From: Hyperoodon ampullatus
Taxonomy: Eukaryota > Chordata > Mammalia > Artiodactyla > Ziphiidae
DNA length: 64,000 nucleotides
Reading direction: 5' to 3'
Assembly (NCBI GenBank): GCA_949752795.1
Contig: OX457058.1
Span: 164,736,223 to 164,800,222, forward strand
The notes under the pieces: generated by a model
Told to the model about the DNA's origin: nothing
What the model saw: the letters and a program-made list of their open reading frames with translations, nothing else
Databases searched by the model: none
In this document: positions 47,936 to 59,199 of the stretch, piece by piece
Numbering within the stretch: position 1 is the first letter of the stretch
Layout of the letters: each line of letters begins with the position of its first letter
Translations under genes and position numbers: made by a program

Positions 47936-48045
47936 GATTCATGAGAGCAACTGTGCTCCTGGAAGGTTCTCTGCCATATCCTAACATTCATACAGTCCCA
48001 AACTTTCAGCATCACCTATAGACCCTTTTCCAAACTGAATGCAGA

Positions 48046-48186
48046 GGGAGGGAGACGCAAGAGGGAAGAGATATGGGGTTATATATATATGTATAGCTGA
48101 TTCATTTTGTTATAAAGCAGAAACACTCCATTGTAAAGCAGTTATACTCCAATAACGATGTTAAAAAACCAAACAAACAAACAAAG
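48046..48186 (+). mobile_element. L1 3' UTR, only about 140 bases, with target-site duplication
   Basis: Extreme 5' truncation: only the last part of the L1 3' UTR (gggaagagatatggggttat, tatagctgattcattttgtt, ccaataacgatgtt) plus a tail of aaaccaaacaaac type. Perfect 10-base duplication tgaatgcaga at 48036-48045 and 48187-48196. Confidence 0.9.
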
Positions 48187-48196
48187 TGAATGCAGA

Positions 48197-48830
48197 CAAC
48201 AAGAGAGGGCTGCTCCTTTTTACAAACTAAGAGAAGGAAGAACTAATTTTTTTTCCTTGGCTAGTTTCTCTGGCTACTCCATAGTAACTTACATATTTAG
48301 GCTTTGTGTATGCATTCATCAGGTACTTCTAGGGGCAGATGGAGAGCCGGGGGTTGAGACATCTCAGAATCTTGGAACAAGAAAACATCCGGAGCCTCAA
48401 ATCATTTTCAAAAATGAGAGACTGAGTCAAGTGTGCGCAGTCATAACAAGATACAAAAACAAGAAACCAAATTGCCGTTCAGTCATATAATTTCCCACTG
48501 GAAATGGAATTTATTTAGTGAACTTCAATGCTCCTGGAACTAAGGGGGTTTTTTGTTCTTGTTCCCTATTTAATTAGACCCATAACTCTAGTTATGCCCA
48601 TTTCTTAGAGGAGCTTAACTACATAGGGCGCAGCTATTAAAAAACCATATAGAAAAGAGTATTTATTAATGTGAGAAAATGTAATGCATTGCTAAATGTA
48701 AAAGGACAGTGTGGTAACACTTTTGTAAAAGCAATATAAATATTGTATGCATTTATATATATTTATATATAAATCTAAGAGGGAGAAAAACTAAACCAAA
48801 ATATTAAGCTATGTCTCCATGGAGGTGACT
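48197..48830. other. Unassigned sequence
   Basis: No gene recognised. A TA-rich run (tttatatatatttatatata) lies near 48750-48770. Confidence 0.4.
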
Positions 48831-48835
48831 TGCAG

Positions 48836-48844
<9 letters not shown>

Positions 48845-48875
<31 letters not shown>

Positions 48876-49065
48876 GGTACGCGGGCCTCTCACTGCTGCG
48901 GCCTCTCCCACCGCGGAGCACAGGCTCCGGACGCGCAGGCCCAGCGGCCACGGCTCACGGGCCCAGCCGCTCCGCGGCACGCGGGATCCTCCCAGACCGG
49001 GGCACGAACCCGCGTCCCCCGCATCGGCAGGCGGACTCCCAACCACTGCGCCACCAGGGAAGCCC
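48845..49065 (-). mobile_element. CHR-type SINE, short form, unusually CpG-rich, with target-site duplication
   Basis: Minus-strand copy with a left poly-T of about 33 and a perfect 14-base duplication tgcagatgattttt at 48831-48844 and 49066-49079. CpG is retained almost throughout (gcggtacgcgggcctctcac, ggacgcgcaggcccagcggc, ccgcggcacgcgggatcctc), with extra CpG/GC positions that other copies in this window lack. Confidence 0.95.
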
Positions 49066-49079
49066 TGCAGATGATTTTT

Positions 49080-50262
49080 ATTGCTTTTCTTCCCTCTAGT
49101 ATCACTCAAGTTTAATATTTCGCATGTATTTTTAAACTAAGAAGGAACTGTGTTATTTTTTTTAATTGCATAGGAATTTGGGATGAGATAAGGCCCAAGG
49201 ATTATAGTTTTGATTAGAGGAGATTACTGAGTTCTTTGCCTTTCTCTTTCTAAGCAATTTGACGATAGCAAGGGTCAAAAGAAGTCCCTGGTTGATTTAA
49301 ATCTGTTACCATTCCTCCACTACTTGCCAATGCAGGCATTTTTTTAGGGTGTCTGTCTGAGAGAGAAAGAATCGAGGCATTTTCACAAGTGATTAAACTC
49401 ATCTAGCTAGAGTGGGAGGGAGAATGACAGATACCCATGTAAAAAGACAAATGATAAATATTTCAAAGCATTTAATCCAGAGTTTTTGTGTGTCCTCACA
49501 GGCCCCCAAACACTTAGTCTCCTACAAGGACTATCTGAGTTTATGGCTGCCAAAGTGATGTACATTTCATTTAGATGACGAATCACCTGTTTCCTCACCT
49601 TCCAAATCATAAACAGTTGCACTTAATGCATCTCACCACACTGCTATGCAATGCAGAAGAGAAGGGCTTCTTCGTGAAAGGCAGCTCTATTTCCATGCTG
49701 GACATCACTTACCCAGGCACTCAGTAGGAGACCACAGACAGATAATGTCCTGCCTGCAGCCCAAATGCCACAAAACACACTAATATTATTTCTCTTAATG
49801 GTTTCCTTACACTACCGTCCAAAATGAATCTGCTAATATGTAACAGGACTTATCAAAACAGGTTTCTGCTTCTTCCTTAGTACTCATCCTGAAAACCTAT
49901 TGGTAATTACCATTATTGGGCTTCATTTTGCCTCTGTAAGTCTTAGAACAGAAACCAGAGCTATCATACATGTTCTCTATCTACAGTGTGGTTTTGTTTT
50001 CTTGGAATGCAGTGCCATCTAAGCTCACAAGAGATTGGCAGCACCATGACAGACTGGGATGCCAAACAGAGGGGACAAATTTCCATAATGGCAGGTACCT
50101 TCAATATCCCAGACTCCTAATGGTTTCCATTTCTCTCCCTTTCTGAATTAAAAAAAACAAAAACAAAAACAAAAACCGAGCAGCCTCTGAGATAGCTTAA
50201 CCCTCAATCAGATAGCCTAACCCTCAATCAGATAAGGTGAAGGTTAAAACAGTATTTGAGCC
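49080..50262. other. Unassigned sequence
   Basis: No gene recognised. Contains an A/AAAAAC run at about 50149-50175 and a direct duplication of ctaaccctcaatcagata (about 50199-50232) just before the SINE. Confidence 0.4.
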
Positions 50263-50275
50263 AATTGGCTTCTCT

Positions 50276-50486
50276 CTTTTTTTTTTTTTTTTTTTTTTGC
50301 ACGGGCCTCTCACTGTTGTGGCCTCTCCCGTTGCGGAGCACAGGCTCCGGACGTGCAGGCTCAGCGGCCATGGCTCACGGGCCCAGCCGCTCCACGGCAT
50401 GTGGGATCTTCCCGGACTGGGGCACAAACCCGTGTCCCCTGCATCGGCAGGCAGACTCTCAACGACTGCGCCACCAGGCAAGCCCC
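50276..50486 (-). mobile_element. CHR-type SINE, short form, with imperfect target-site duplication
   Basis: Minus-strand copy; the poly-T is followed by gcacgggcctctcactgttg, so the usual gcggtacg is shortened. Head ends in ccaccaggcaagcccc. Duplication aattggcttctct (50263-50275) against agttgacttctct (50487-50499), with two mismatches. Confidence 0.93.
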
Positions 50487-50512
50487 AGTTGACTTCTCTT
50501 AATATGCTGTCT

Positions 50513-50678
50513 CAACCAGTGCTTTTCAAACTTAATGTGTGTCTGAAATCACCTGGAGATCTTGGTAAAATGCAGATCCTTAGGTCTGGGTTGGGGCCTA
50601 GGATCTGGGATTTCTAACAAGTTCTCAGATGATGCTCATGATATGACTGGTCCACAATCCATACTTTGGGCAGCAAGG
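50513..50678 (+). mobile_element. MER5-type hAT-Charlie element
   Basis: Landmarks: caaccagtgcttttcaaact, aaatcacctggagatcttgg, aaaatgcagatccttaggtc, gatttctaacaagttctcag. About the usual length of this small non-autonomous DNA transposon. Confidence 0.8.
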
Positions 50679-52639
50679 ACCTTGACCTTTCCAAACTTGG
50701 CACTTCTGGATCCCTTTGGTTGAGATAACTCATTAAAACCAACTTTGTGTGACAGTGACCCAATATAATCAAAATTTAATCTGGAGTAAAGGGCTCACCC
50801 CTGACAAGGGAATATTATGAAGGAAGTCCAGTATCTTTGTGCCCTGAACATTTGGCAAAATGCGGGAGGAAAAGGGAGGATGGCATGAGAGAGACAGGAA
50901 GTGACATAGAGTGGAGGACATATCTATGGTGCCTCCAGAAGCTAAAAGGGTTTTAAAAAGTGGCACAGTACGTTCTTTATCAGACCAAAAAAAAAAAAAA
51001 AAAAGGCACCAAACCAACTCCAGAAATAGACCCAGAACAAATCTGGTTCTGCTGATTTTCTTAACTACTTCCTCTTGGAATCCAAAATGGAAGGATTTTC
51101 AGGAAGAGAAGAAAAGGGGATCATGTTGCCTGTGCCTCCGTAGGTGACGTATGCCTGCTGAAGCCATTAGGAAACCAATAATGAGACTCTTTCTATATTC
51201 AACACTTGAAATGCAACTGGACAACCAAATGAACTACAAGGCAGATTAACTGAATTGGTTATGGCAATGAGACTCCTTCATTCCCAATTTCCAATGTTTT
51301 GTGACTTATGGGATGTACATGAATTAAGTATGCCCGGGAAGGATACATTTACTTCCTTCCTAGTGAAGCATTTGCACCTGCTCTTTCTCTGAGTCTATCA
51401 AAGATGCCCATTCTGCAGTGATTTCCATTTACCTAAAATGGATAAGAGTGTACAGGTGTGCTCAGATAACCCCCCCATACCATTGTGCATCAAAGGTAGA
51501 AGGGATTGTATACCCAGACTCTCAGATTCACAGGCAATTCTGAGGCCCACAATGACTTGTCCAAGTCCAACTTCCAGTTGAAGGAATATTCTACCAGATC
51601 AGGAAAGGGGAGTCATTTATGGAAGAATCACAGAAGCCCCATACAGTCTGGATGTATGGATTCCGCATGGCCCAAATTCAGAGCTCATAATTCCTTTGCA
51701 TTTCCAATTTGCAAGCTTTAAGGAAAGAGCAAAAGGCCAAAGAGGGAAATTTTCACAAAAATGTATACTGCCCCTGCTGTGACTGCTTATAGAAAATAGT
51801 AGATTCCTGAAAGAGAATCCAGCTCTGAATCACAGTCCTGGGGACCAGACAGAGGGACCAAACCAAGGACCGAACAACAGGTCCCCATGGCAGGCAAGGG
51901 GTGGACCCCTGGCCCCTACATGAAAGACTGTGCTTCCACTTGAAGGAAATTATTTTCATTGTCCCAGATTACCATCGCCAAAAACAAAAACTTGGACCTG
52001 ACAAGCTGGGCAAGAAGCTAAGATTTAAGGTAGAGGGGTGTATTGTCAGATATGTAAGGTCTATAACTGCCTGTAATTGTCAGGGTGACCTTTTTAAAAA
52101 GCTACTCAGTGTCATAAAAGGAAGAGAAGAAAGACAAAGGGGCTCATACTCAGAAGCCCTACATGCTAGGGAAAGAAAAAGTGTTTGAGATGCCTTTACC
52201 TCCACCATCCAAAGGTTTCTTGGGGAAGTGGCCTGATACCAGCTCTTGAGCCTCATTGATCCTGTGCTTCCCTCCTTCCCTCCCAGCCAATCTCCTCTTC
52301 ATGGCTTCTCTTCCTGTTCTGGAAGAACTCACAGTGAGACTCATAGTGAATCCTTTCCCGACCCCTTCGGACATCCTCAATGTCCTAGCCCCTTCTCTTC
52401 CAGCCCCATCTGCCCTATTGCCAACCTTGGATCAGTCCAAACATTCTCCCCCGACTGTGCTTCTACCTCTGTGCTGCTGAGCACTGCTTGACAAAGTCAC
52501 CTCACAGGGTCTGCAGCCTCTCCTGGGATCTTAGTGTCCCATAACAACCCTCTCCCATATCCCACCACAGCTATTCCAAAGCTTCACACTCTTACCAAGT
52601 CCCCATTGCATCCCCAACTTCCTGCCCTCAGCAGATCAG
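50679..52639. other. Unassigned sequence
   Basis: No gene or repeat recognised. An A-run of 18 (50987-51004) is inside a frame at 50911-51147 and is not evidence of coding. Confidence 0.4.
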
Positions 52640-53500
52640 CTTGCCTCCTACCTCCTGGAGGAAAATAAACCCTCAGAAGAGTCAGGCAAGCTCCTTTCTG
52701 CCTATGAATGTATCCAAATCTGCATCCATCCCTCCTCACTCCATCGCCTTCAGAGAACATTATCTATTTTTATGTCCAAGGCAGTCCCACCACCAATGCC
52801 CTGCATGCATCCCCTCTCTCCTCTCTTCCAGGCCCAAGACCCTCCCTGATGCTTCCCCAATCCCCCTTGTATTCTCAACCTCTGTCATCAGGTTCCTTTT
52901 GTACAACTTTAAAGGTGCCCCAGTGCATGCCATACTTGTGGAAGAAGCAAAGGTCTCCACTGATCTTTCCTCTTCTCTTGCAACTGCTCTATCTTCATTG
53001 CCAAGCTTGTCAAATAAATGTGCTACGCTTGCTCCCTTCACTACCTCTTTTAGCTCACTGCAACTGTGCTTCCCACTGCTGCACCACTGAAAATGTTCTG
53101 GCAAAACTTGTAGGCACCTCCTAAATAACAAAACGAGGCTCAGTGGACTTCTTACAGACCTCATCGTATGTGAACGCCCTATGACTCCCTTCTCCCTTGC
53201 CCCGCCCTAGCCCAGGCTCTGGCTCCCTGGGATCCTCCTCTTCTGTTTCTCTCCCCCGACTCCTGCTTTACTAACTTCTGTTGGTTTCGCTTCTACCCTT
53301 GGCATGTGCCATGATTCTAGGCTTTTCCCTCCACGTGCTTAGTAGAGGGCTCTTCCCCACTCTCATGGCCTTATCTCCTGGCTGGACGAGTGGACCCAGA
53401 ATAACCAAGTCCTTTGCTAACCATCTCCTGGTCCGAGTTTTCTAAAGAGTCCACAGGTACCTCATTTCCTGACTGATTCTCCCTTTCCCACAATTTCCAA
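52640..53500 (+). mobile_element. Possible ancient LINE relic with open frames
   Basis: Two overlapping plus frames (52641-53090 and 52708-53124) and a minus frame cover this C/T-rich region. The order ttgtacaactttaaaggtgc, gcaactgctctatcttcatt, tgaaaatgttctggcaaaac and ttaggcacctcctaaataac-type words resembles a dispersed old mammalian non-LTR repeat (L2/CR1-like). The frames are best read as low-complexity by-products. Confidence 0.35.
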
Positions 53501-53689
53501 GCACAAAGAGAAACCCACTAAATCTGGGTGCCTTCATAGAGGAAAGGGTCTCACAAAGCGAGAAAGGTTGGAGATGCAAGAGAGAGGAGGAAGGTCTCCA
53601 CAAAATCAGGAAAGAAGGGGATTACTGAGGGCACAGTAGAGGGCTTAGCTTTGGAGATAACAGCTGTTCCTCTGAGGAAGAGAACTTAG

Positions 53690-53890
53690 TATTTATTGAG
53701 TGCCAACCGTAGGTGCCAACAAGGACTAAGCATTTGGCTCAGTTTCCTACTCATAATAATCTTATGAGATAGGGAATAGCATTCCTGTTTTATAGAAGAG
53801 GAAATCCATGCCAAACAAGGTTCATTAATTTGCCCAAGGTCACAAAGCTAGTTAAGTGCCAAAGTTAAGACTCAAACTGAAACCAGGTCT
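53690..53890 (-). mobile_element. MIR SINE
   Basis: Antisense MIR order: tatttattgagtgccaaccg, cataataatcttatgagata, ctgttttatagaagaggaaa, tgcccaaggtcacaaagcta and gactcaaactgaaaccaggt. Confidence 0.85.
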
Positions 53891-54234
53891 CTGCAAAGTC
53901 ATTGTTCCTAAGGCATGAGAGAGATAAAACAAGGATCTGGGAGAGAAAGAAATATGAGAAGTCTGACAACCTTCTGAATATGAATAGAAATAGAAAGAAA
54001 AAAAGGATGTCACAAAATTTAATAAACTCAAAAGCCTGGGAGAATATTTCCCTATGTCTTCCCATTGCCCAATCTCCTTTTCTCCAAAAAACCCAATAGT
54101 CATCAAGCTCAATAATATTTCCTTTCCAAGTGATGTTTTTTTAAATGTGTTAAATCTCATTTGTGGTCTTCTTATATTGAATTTTGAGTGGAAAAGAGAG
54201 GGAACAGAGATGCTTTGTGGCTTCATCTGCTGAC

Positions 54235-55268
54235 TGTTTTTTAAACATCTTTATTGGAGTATAATTGCTTTACAATGGTGTGTTAGTTGCTGCATTATAC
54301 CAAAGTAAATCAGTTATACATATACATATGTCCCCATATCTCTTCCCTCTTGTGTCTCCCTCCCTCCCACCCTCCTTATCCTACCCCTCTAGGTGGTCAC
54401 AAAGCACCGAGCTGATCTCCCTGTGCTATGCGGCTGCTTCCCACTACCTATGTATTTTACGTTTGGTAGTGTATATATGTCCATGCCACTCTCTCACTTT
54501 GTCCCAGCTTACCCTTACCCCTCCCTGTATCCTCAAGTGCATTCTCTAGTAGGTCTGCATCTTTATTCCCATCTTGCCCCTAGGTTCTTCTGACCATCTT
54601 TTTCTTTTTTTTTTAGATTCCATATATATGTGTTAGCATACAGTATTTGTTTTTCTCTTTCTGACTTACTTCACTCTGTATGACAATCTCTAGGTCCATC
54701 CACCTCACTACAAATAACTCAGTTTTGTTCCTTTTTATGGCTGAGTAATATTCCATCGTATAAATGTGCCACATCTTCTTTACCCATTCATCTGTTGATG
54801 GACACTTAGGTTGCTTCCATGTCCTAGCTACTGGAAATAGAGCTGCAATGAACATTTTGGTACATGACTCTTTTTGAATTATGGTTTTCTCAGGGTATAT
54901 GCCCAGTAGCAGGATTGCTGGGTCATATGGTAATTCTATTTTTAGTTTTTTAAGGAACCTCCATACCGTTCTCCATAGTGGCTGTATCAGTTTACATTCC
55001 CACCAACAGTGCAAGAGGGTTCCCTTTTCTCCACACCCTCTCCAGCATTTACTGTTTCTAGATTTTTTGATGATGGCCATTCTGACTGGTGTGAGATGAT
55101 ATCTCATTGTAGTTTTGATTTACATTTCTCTAATATTAATGATGTTGAGCATTCTTTCATGTGTTTGTTGGCAATCTGTATATGTTCTTTGGAGAAATGT
55201 CTATTTCGGTCTTCTGCCCATTTTTGGATTGGGTTGTTTGTTTTTCTGATATTGAGCTGCATGAGTTT
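54235..55268 (-). mobile_element. L1 3' end, 5'-truncated, with target-site duplication
   Basis: Complete insertion of about 1,034 bases on the minus strand: A tail at the left (tttttaaacatctttattgg in reverse), 3' UTR, then the ORF2 C-terminus. The duplication atctgctgact is perfect at 54224-54234 and 55269-55279. It breaks off in ORF2 at the right, the usual outcome of incomplete reverse transcription. Confidence 0.95.
54613..55107 (-). pseudogene. L1 ORF2 protein C-terminus, truncated
   Basis: Open for 164 codons on the minus strand and ending at the natural ORF2 position. Motifs: [20 protein letters not shown] (the Cys/His-rich ORF2 tail), [38 protein letters not shown]. Only the last eighth or so of ORF2p is present, without endonuclease or reverse transcriptase, so it has no function. 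Upstream ORF2 sequence continues in another frame (55104-55382). Confidence 0.93.
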
Positions 55269-55279
55269 ATCTGCTGACT

Positions 55280-56614
55280 TTTGTCTTTCCTCCTCCAATC
55301 TCATCTTTCCTCCTCCATCACCTATGGGGATGAAGAAATTTTGTACACTCCAATTTGCTTTAGGTCTTGGCACCCTGGACATTCAACATTCACAATAGAT
55401 ACTCCCTGGGAGTATCTATATTCTCCTGAGGCTTAATCTTTGTCACTGCCTTTCACCCTCATCACTGACTTTTTTAAAATGAAAAATTTTAACCATTTGT
55501 ATAATTTGATTGGGATCTTGTGGGAGGGTGGAGGGGGAAGATGGAGTAAGAAATCTGCATTATTTCCTTGGCTTTTTCTCTAAACTTACTATGATTTTCT
55601 ATCAGCCAAGAGAGTGAGCCCTCCCTCTTTTGCTTAGCTTTGGAAATACTGTGAAGATCAGCAAGAACTACATTGGATGGTTGGTGGGTGTATGTGATGT
55701 GCATGTGAGCACATTTATGTATTGAGGGTGGGCTGATGGCATTGTCTCTGAGGTCATGACCATTGAAAACCACTTCTCTTGCAAGGTTACCTACCCGCCA
55801 CCCCCGGGGAATTAAAAACTAAGAAGTCAGGCACTCTCTCTAAATATTATAGTGAGAAAGGGAAAATGATCTTGACCAATGGTATCAAAATCCCAACATT
55901 AGTCCAACTATTTAAGTTTGACTTCTAAATTTAGCTTCAGTTAGGTGTTCAATAAACACCTTTGCAGTGTAAGAGTCATTCAAAAATTATTTAATGAAAG
56001 GACACTATGTTGATGTCCTAATGTTTTTCTCTTTGTCTAATGAACGCATCCAATTAGACTCAAAATTTTGGTGATACACAGTGCAAGAACAATGGTCCTT
56101 GTACCCCTCCAGGCTTTGTTCAGCCACAAGTTGCCTAGAAAAATCCATCTACATTTGTGCCAACTCCTCAGAGGAGCTTTCCCCTTGAGCTTGTATTAGA
56201 GAACAGTCTACCTGTTCCCCTGGAAAATCTTTGGTCCCAAGTCATCACGAAAATCATACTGAAGAATGGACCAAACCCCATAAAAACCACAAGTAGAAGA
56301 AGAAAAAATGATGAGAGTTGAATAAATTAGATCTTAACCTTGAGATTCAAGGTGTCGTCAGACACACACAGAGAGAAGACTGTGCTGTGTCTGTGAAGGG
56401 CTGCAAGTGTGGAGAGGAGCAGACCACAGGACAGTTTAACTGAATGGAACCTTGGCGAAGGCAAGATGCCACAGCAACCCTCCAGTATCGGGGGGAGGGC
56501 CTTTGGTGGGATGAAGGTTGGGGGAGGTGGGAGGAGCTTCAGACTTTGACTGCTCTCATATTCCAAGTGAACATGTGACTCTTCTTCCATAGTCACTATT
56601 CATTTTCTTGTTCC
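55280..56614. other. Unassigned sequence
   Basis: No gene or repeat recognised. Confidence 0.4.
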
Positions 56615-56700
56615 TCTCTCACTTGATTATAAGCCACTTAACTTATCTCAGAGCCCCAGCCCAAGCCTGGCACATGGTAGGAAGCCAATGAATATGGAAG
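56615..56700 (+). mobile_element. L2 LINE 3'-end fragment
   Basis: ttataagccacttaacttat, then aagcctggcacatggtagga and agccaatgaatatgg, sense L2 3' end running into a purine repeat. Confidence 0.6.
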
Positions 56701-56745
56701 AATGGAAGGAAGGGAGGAAGGGGGGAGGAAGGAGAGAAGGTAAGA
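56697..56745. repeat. GGAA-rich purine simple repeat
   Basis: Irregular ggaa/ggag units (aatggaaggaagggaggaag), seeded at the 3' end of an L2. Confidence 0.85.
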
Positions 56746-57639
56746 CAACTGGAAAGCCTACATACAGACACAAGTGAGACAAGAACTTAAAATGAGCAGC
56801 AGGACCAGTCTCAATTGGACAGCTGAAAGACCCAGAAAATCTTCTGGAATTTCTGAAAACTTCAGCGGGCTCAGCTCAATGGAGAAGAGGTCCAAATTTT
56901 CTCTAGTGGTCAAGACAAGAAAGCCTGAGGATGGGGACAGAGACAGTGTCCCCTATTCATTGTTCCCCTGAGGGCCAGGGCCAGAAGTGACCACAGAGCC
57001 TGGCAAACAGGCAGACAGGAGTTCCTAAAAACCATGTTGAATGAACGTGAAGCTCATTTCTAAAGCTCTTTCCAGCTCTGACATTGTGGGACTCTGCCTT
57101 TCAGGATCTCTTATTTCAGGCAAATTCCTCTGACATGCCCGGCAAAACAGAGAAGGATGAAATTGCATTTTGAAGGATAGAAAGAGGTAGAAGCCAAAGC
57201 TTGACCTTGGGAAGTAATCTCCCTGTTCCAGCCTGGGGCACTCCCTGGATTGCTGACCAAACGAATGTTTTCTCCAAGAAAGACCATTCTGCCCATTGAT
57301 GGCAGCAGATACTGTGTTGGAAGAAGAGCCACAGTACAGAAACCGTGGTCCTGGTGACCCATTTGATTGATGGGTATACTGCAGAACTCCATTCCACATT
57401 TTCCCCACACTGGAGCCTTCCATATCCTAAGAGGAGGGGTAGCTCCTGACTTCAGGCATATTCCCACTCTTCATTCCATTCCTTTCTGTTCTTACTAATG
57501 AAGGAGCTTAGCCTGGTTGGCCTTTCCTAAGGATGAATGATTTAGGGAAACTGCTCTGTGCCTTAACACACAGGCCATGGTGGGAAGAATTACTAATGTG
57601 AGTTTTGGCCGCATTTATGAATGGCAGTCAATCAGTATA
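56746..57639. other. Unassigned sequence
   Basis: No gene recognised. The minus frames in 57025-57467 overlap in all three phases and lack motifs. Confidence 0.4.
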
Positions 57640-57790
57640 GAAGGAAAGAAGGAAGGAGGGGTTGGAGAGAGAGACCAAGGGAGAAAGGAGGGAGGAATGA
57701 AGAATGAAGGGAGGGGGGGATGGAGGAAGGGAGGGGGGGATGGAGGAAGGGAGGGAGAAAGGAAGGAAGGAGGGAAGGAAGGGAGGGCAA
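57640..57790. repeat. Purine-rich (GGAA/GGGA)n tract with a 20-bp tandem unit
   Basis: About 150 bases of almost pure G/A on the plus strand. Within it a 20-base unit, tggaggaagggaggggggga, is repeated about 2.5 times over 57704-57755. The Gly/Glu/Lys-rich frame here (57577-57807) is a translation artefact of the repeat. Confidence 0.95.
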
Positions 57791-58204
57791 ACTACAGATA
57801 CAGATGAAACAAAAACTGGAATTTAGAGCAGCCCCTGTCTCAAGTCCAGCACTAAAAAACCGAGAACTTTTGTTGAATTCGTTTCTGAGAAGGAAGACAC
57901 TGAATCAAATTTCTAAATAACTAGTTTCAGGTCTCAGTGCTGTCCTTTTCTAGCTGGGTGAAGAAGTCCCTTTAACCGGATTGTCTGCTGAGTGAACTCT
58001 TGCTTTTCCTAACCTTAAAGGACCGGAAGTCCTTTATAAATCTGCCGTACCGTTCGCTCATGTGGTTCTGGGTTTGTGTTCCTAGACGTTTTAACTGGAC
58101 CCTTTTCTTAGGCTGGGCTCTTCCTCACAAACCTTCAGTGCTCCCCCCACACCCCCATTGGGTCCTTCCATTCTAATAGCACTCATCCATCCTTGAGCCC
58201 GCCC
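57791..58204. other. Unassigned sequence
   Basis: No feature recognised. Confidence 0.4.
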
Positions 58205-58557
58205 TGACCTGCCCATCTCTGGGCTTTTGCTCATGGTTCTGTTCTGCCCGGAACACTCACCTACACCCACCCCCAGGCCAAACACCACTCACTCAGGCCT
58301 CTTCCTGGAACCTGCCATGACCCCGCTGCCAGGTGGCAGGTGGGACCTCTTCTTCTGGGAGTGACTCTTTCATTGCAGTGGCCACATTCTGTGACATTTA
58401 TCGGCTTTGTGGGTTTCACCCACACTAGACGGTGAGGTCCTTTGGGCAGAAACACCATCTCACTTCTATCACTGGATCTCCGCCTTAGAGCCCCAGGCCC
58501 GGCACACAGTAGGCATTCGATCAATGTTTGTTGGCTGAAGGGATGAATGAATGAACG
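58205..58557 (+). mobile_element. L2 LINE 3' end
   Basis: Sense L2 order: gggcttttgctcatggttct, ctcaggcctcttcctggaac, agacggtgaggtcctttggg, ccaggcccggcacacagtag and a terminal gaatgaatgaacg. The minus frame 58261-58653 lies on it. Confidence 0.82.
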
Positions 58558-59199
58558 ATCATCTTCTCCCTGCGCTTGAAACCCAGATGCCCTTGAGAAG
58601 ACTGAAACCAAGCTATTTGTCACTCCCTCCCTCCGTCTTCTCAGTAGGTGCATATTTTGTGCCTTTTTCTCCTTGTACCTTCTCTCATTTCTCCCTTATT
58701 CCCCTTTGTCACTTTAATGGCATGCCAGCTCCCAGATGCCAAGCAGGTTACAAGGCTGGAAGTCTGGCAGTAGTGACACAAGCAGAAAGCATCAACTCCC
58801 AGCGATGGCCTGGGTCAGCTGGAGGCATCAGGAGACAGAAACCTTCCTGAAATCTATTCCTAGGGACTCAAAGTGTGTGCTGGAAGACAGTGTTTTCTAT
58901 GTTGAGTGAACCAAGGAAAGCCTTGGCATGTAAGTATGAGCGTCACATCAGGAATGATGTATTCCAGTCTGGACCCCTCTCCACTCATGCTGGAAGTGGG
59001 CAAATAGCAGCTGGAGGGTCCTCTGTTAGGATTACTACAGAGGGGACACGGGCTCTGCAGGACAGTTGGAATATGTGAGCTCAACGTTCCCTGTATTGGC
59101 AGGTGTCAATATCTGAGGGCAGTCTGGGGAGACTGCAGTGCATTTCTGACTGGGGCTGTGGTTCTGACCTACTGTCCCATCTCCCTTCCCCTTCCTACA
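58558..59199. other. Unassigned sequence
   Basis: No gene or repeat recognised. Confidence 0.4.

Noticed and set aside
52641..53164. 149-, 138- and 134-codon frames as genes
   Set aside because: Three overlapping frames on both strands in C/T-rich sequence with no motif; more likely an old repeat.
57577..57807. Gly/Glu/Lys-rich frame
   Set aside because: Translation of the purine simple repeat.
58261..58653. 130-codon minus frame
   Set aside because: Lies on an L2 3' end and ends in adjoining sequence without motifs.
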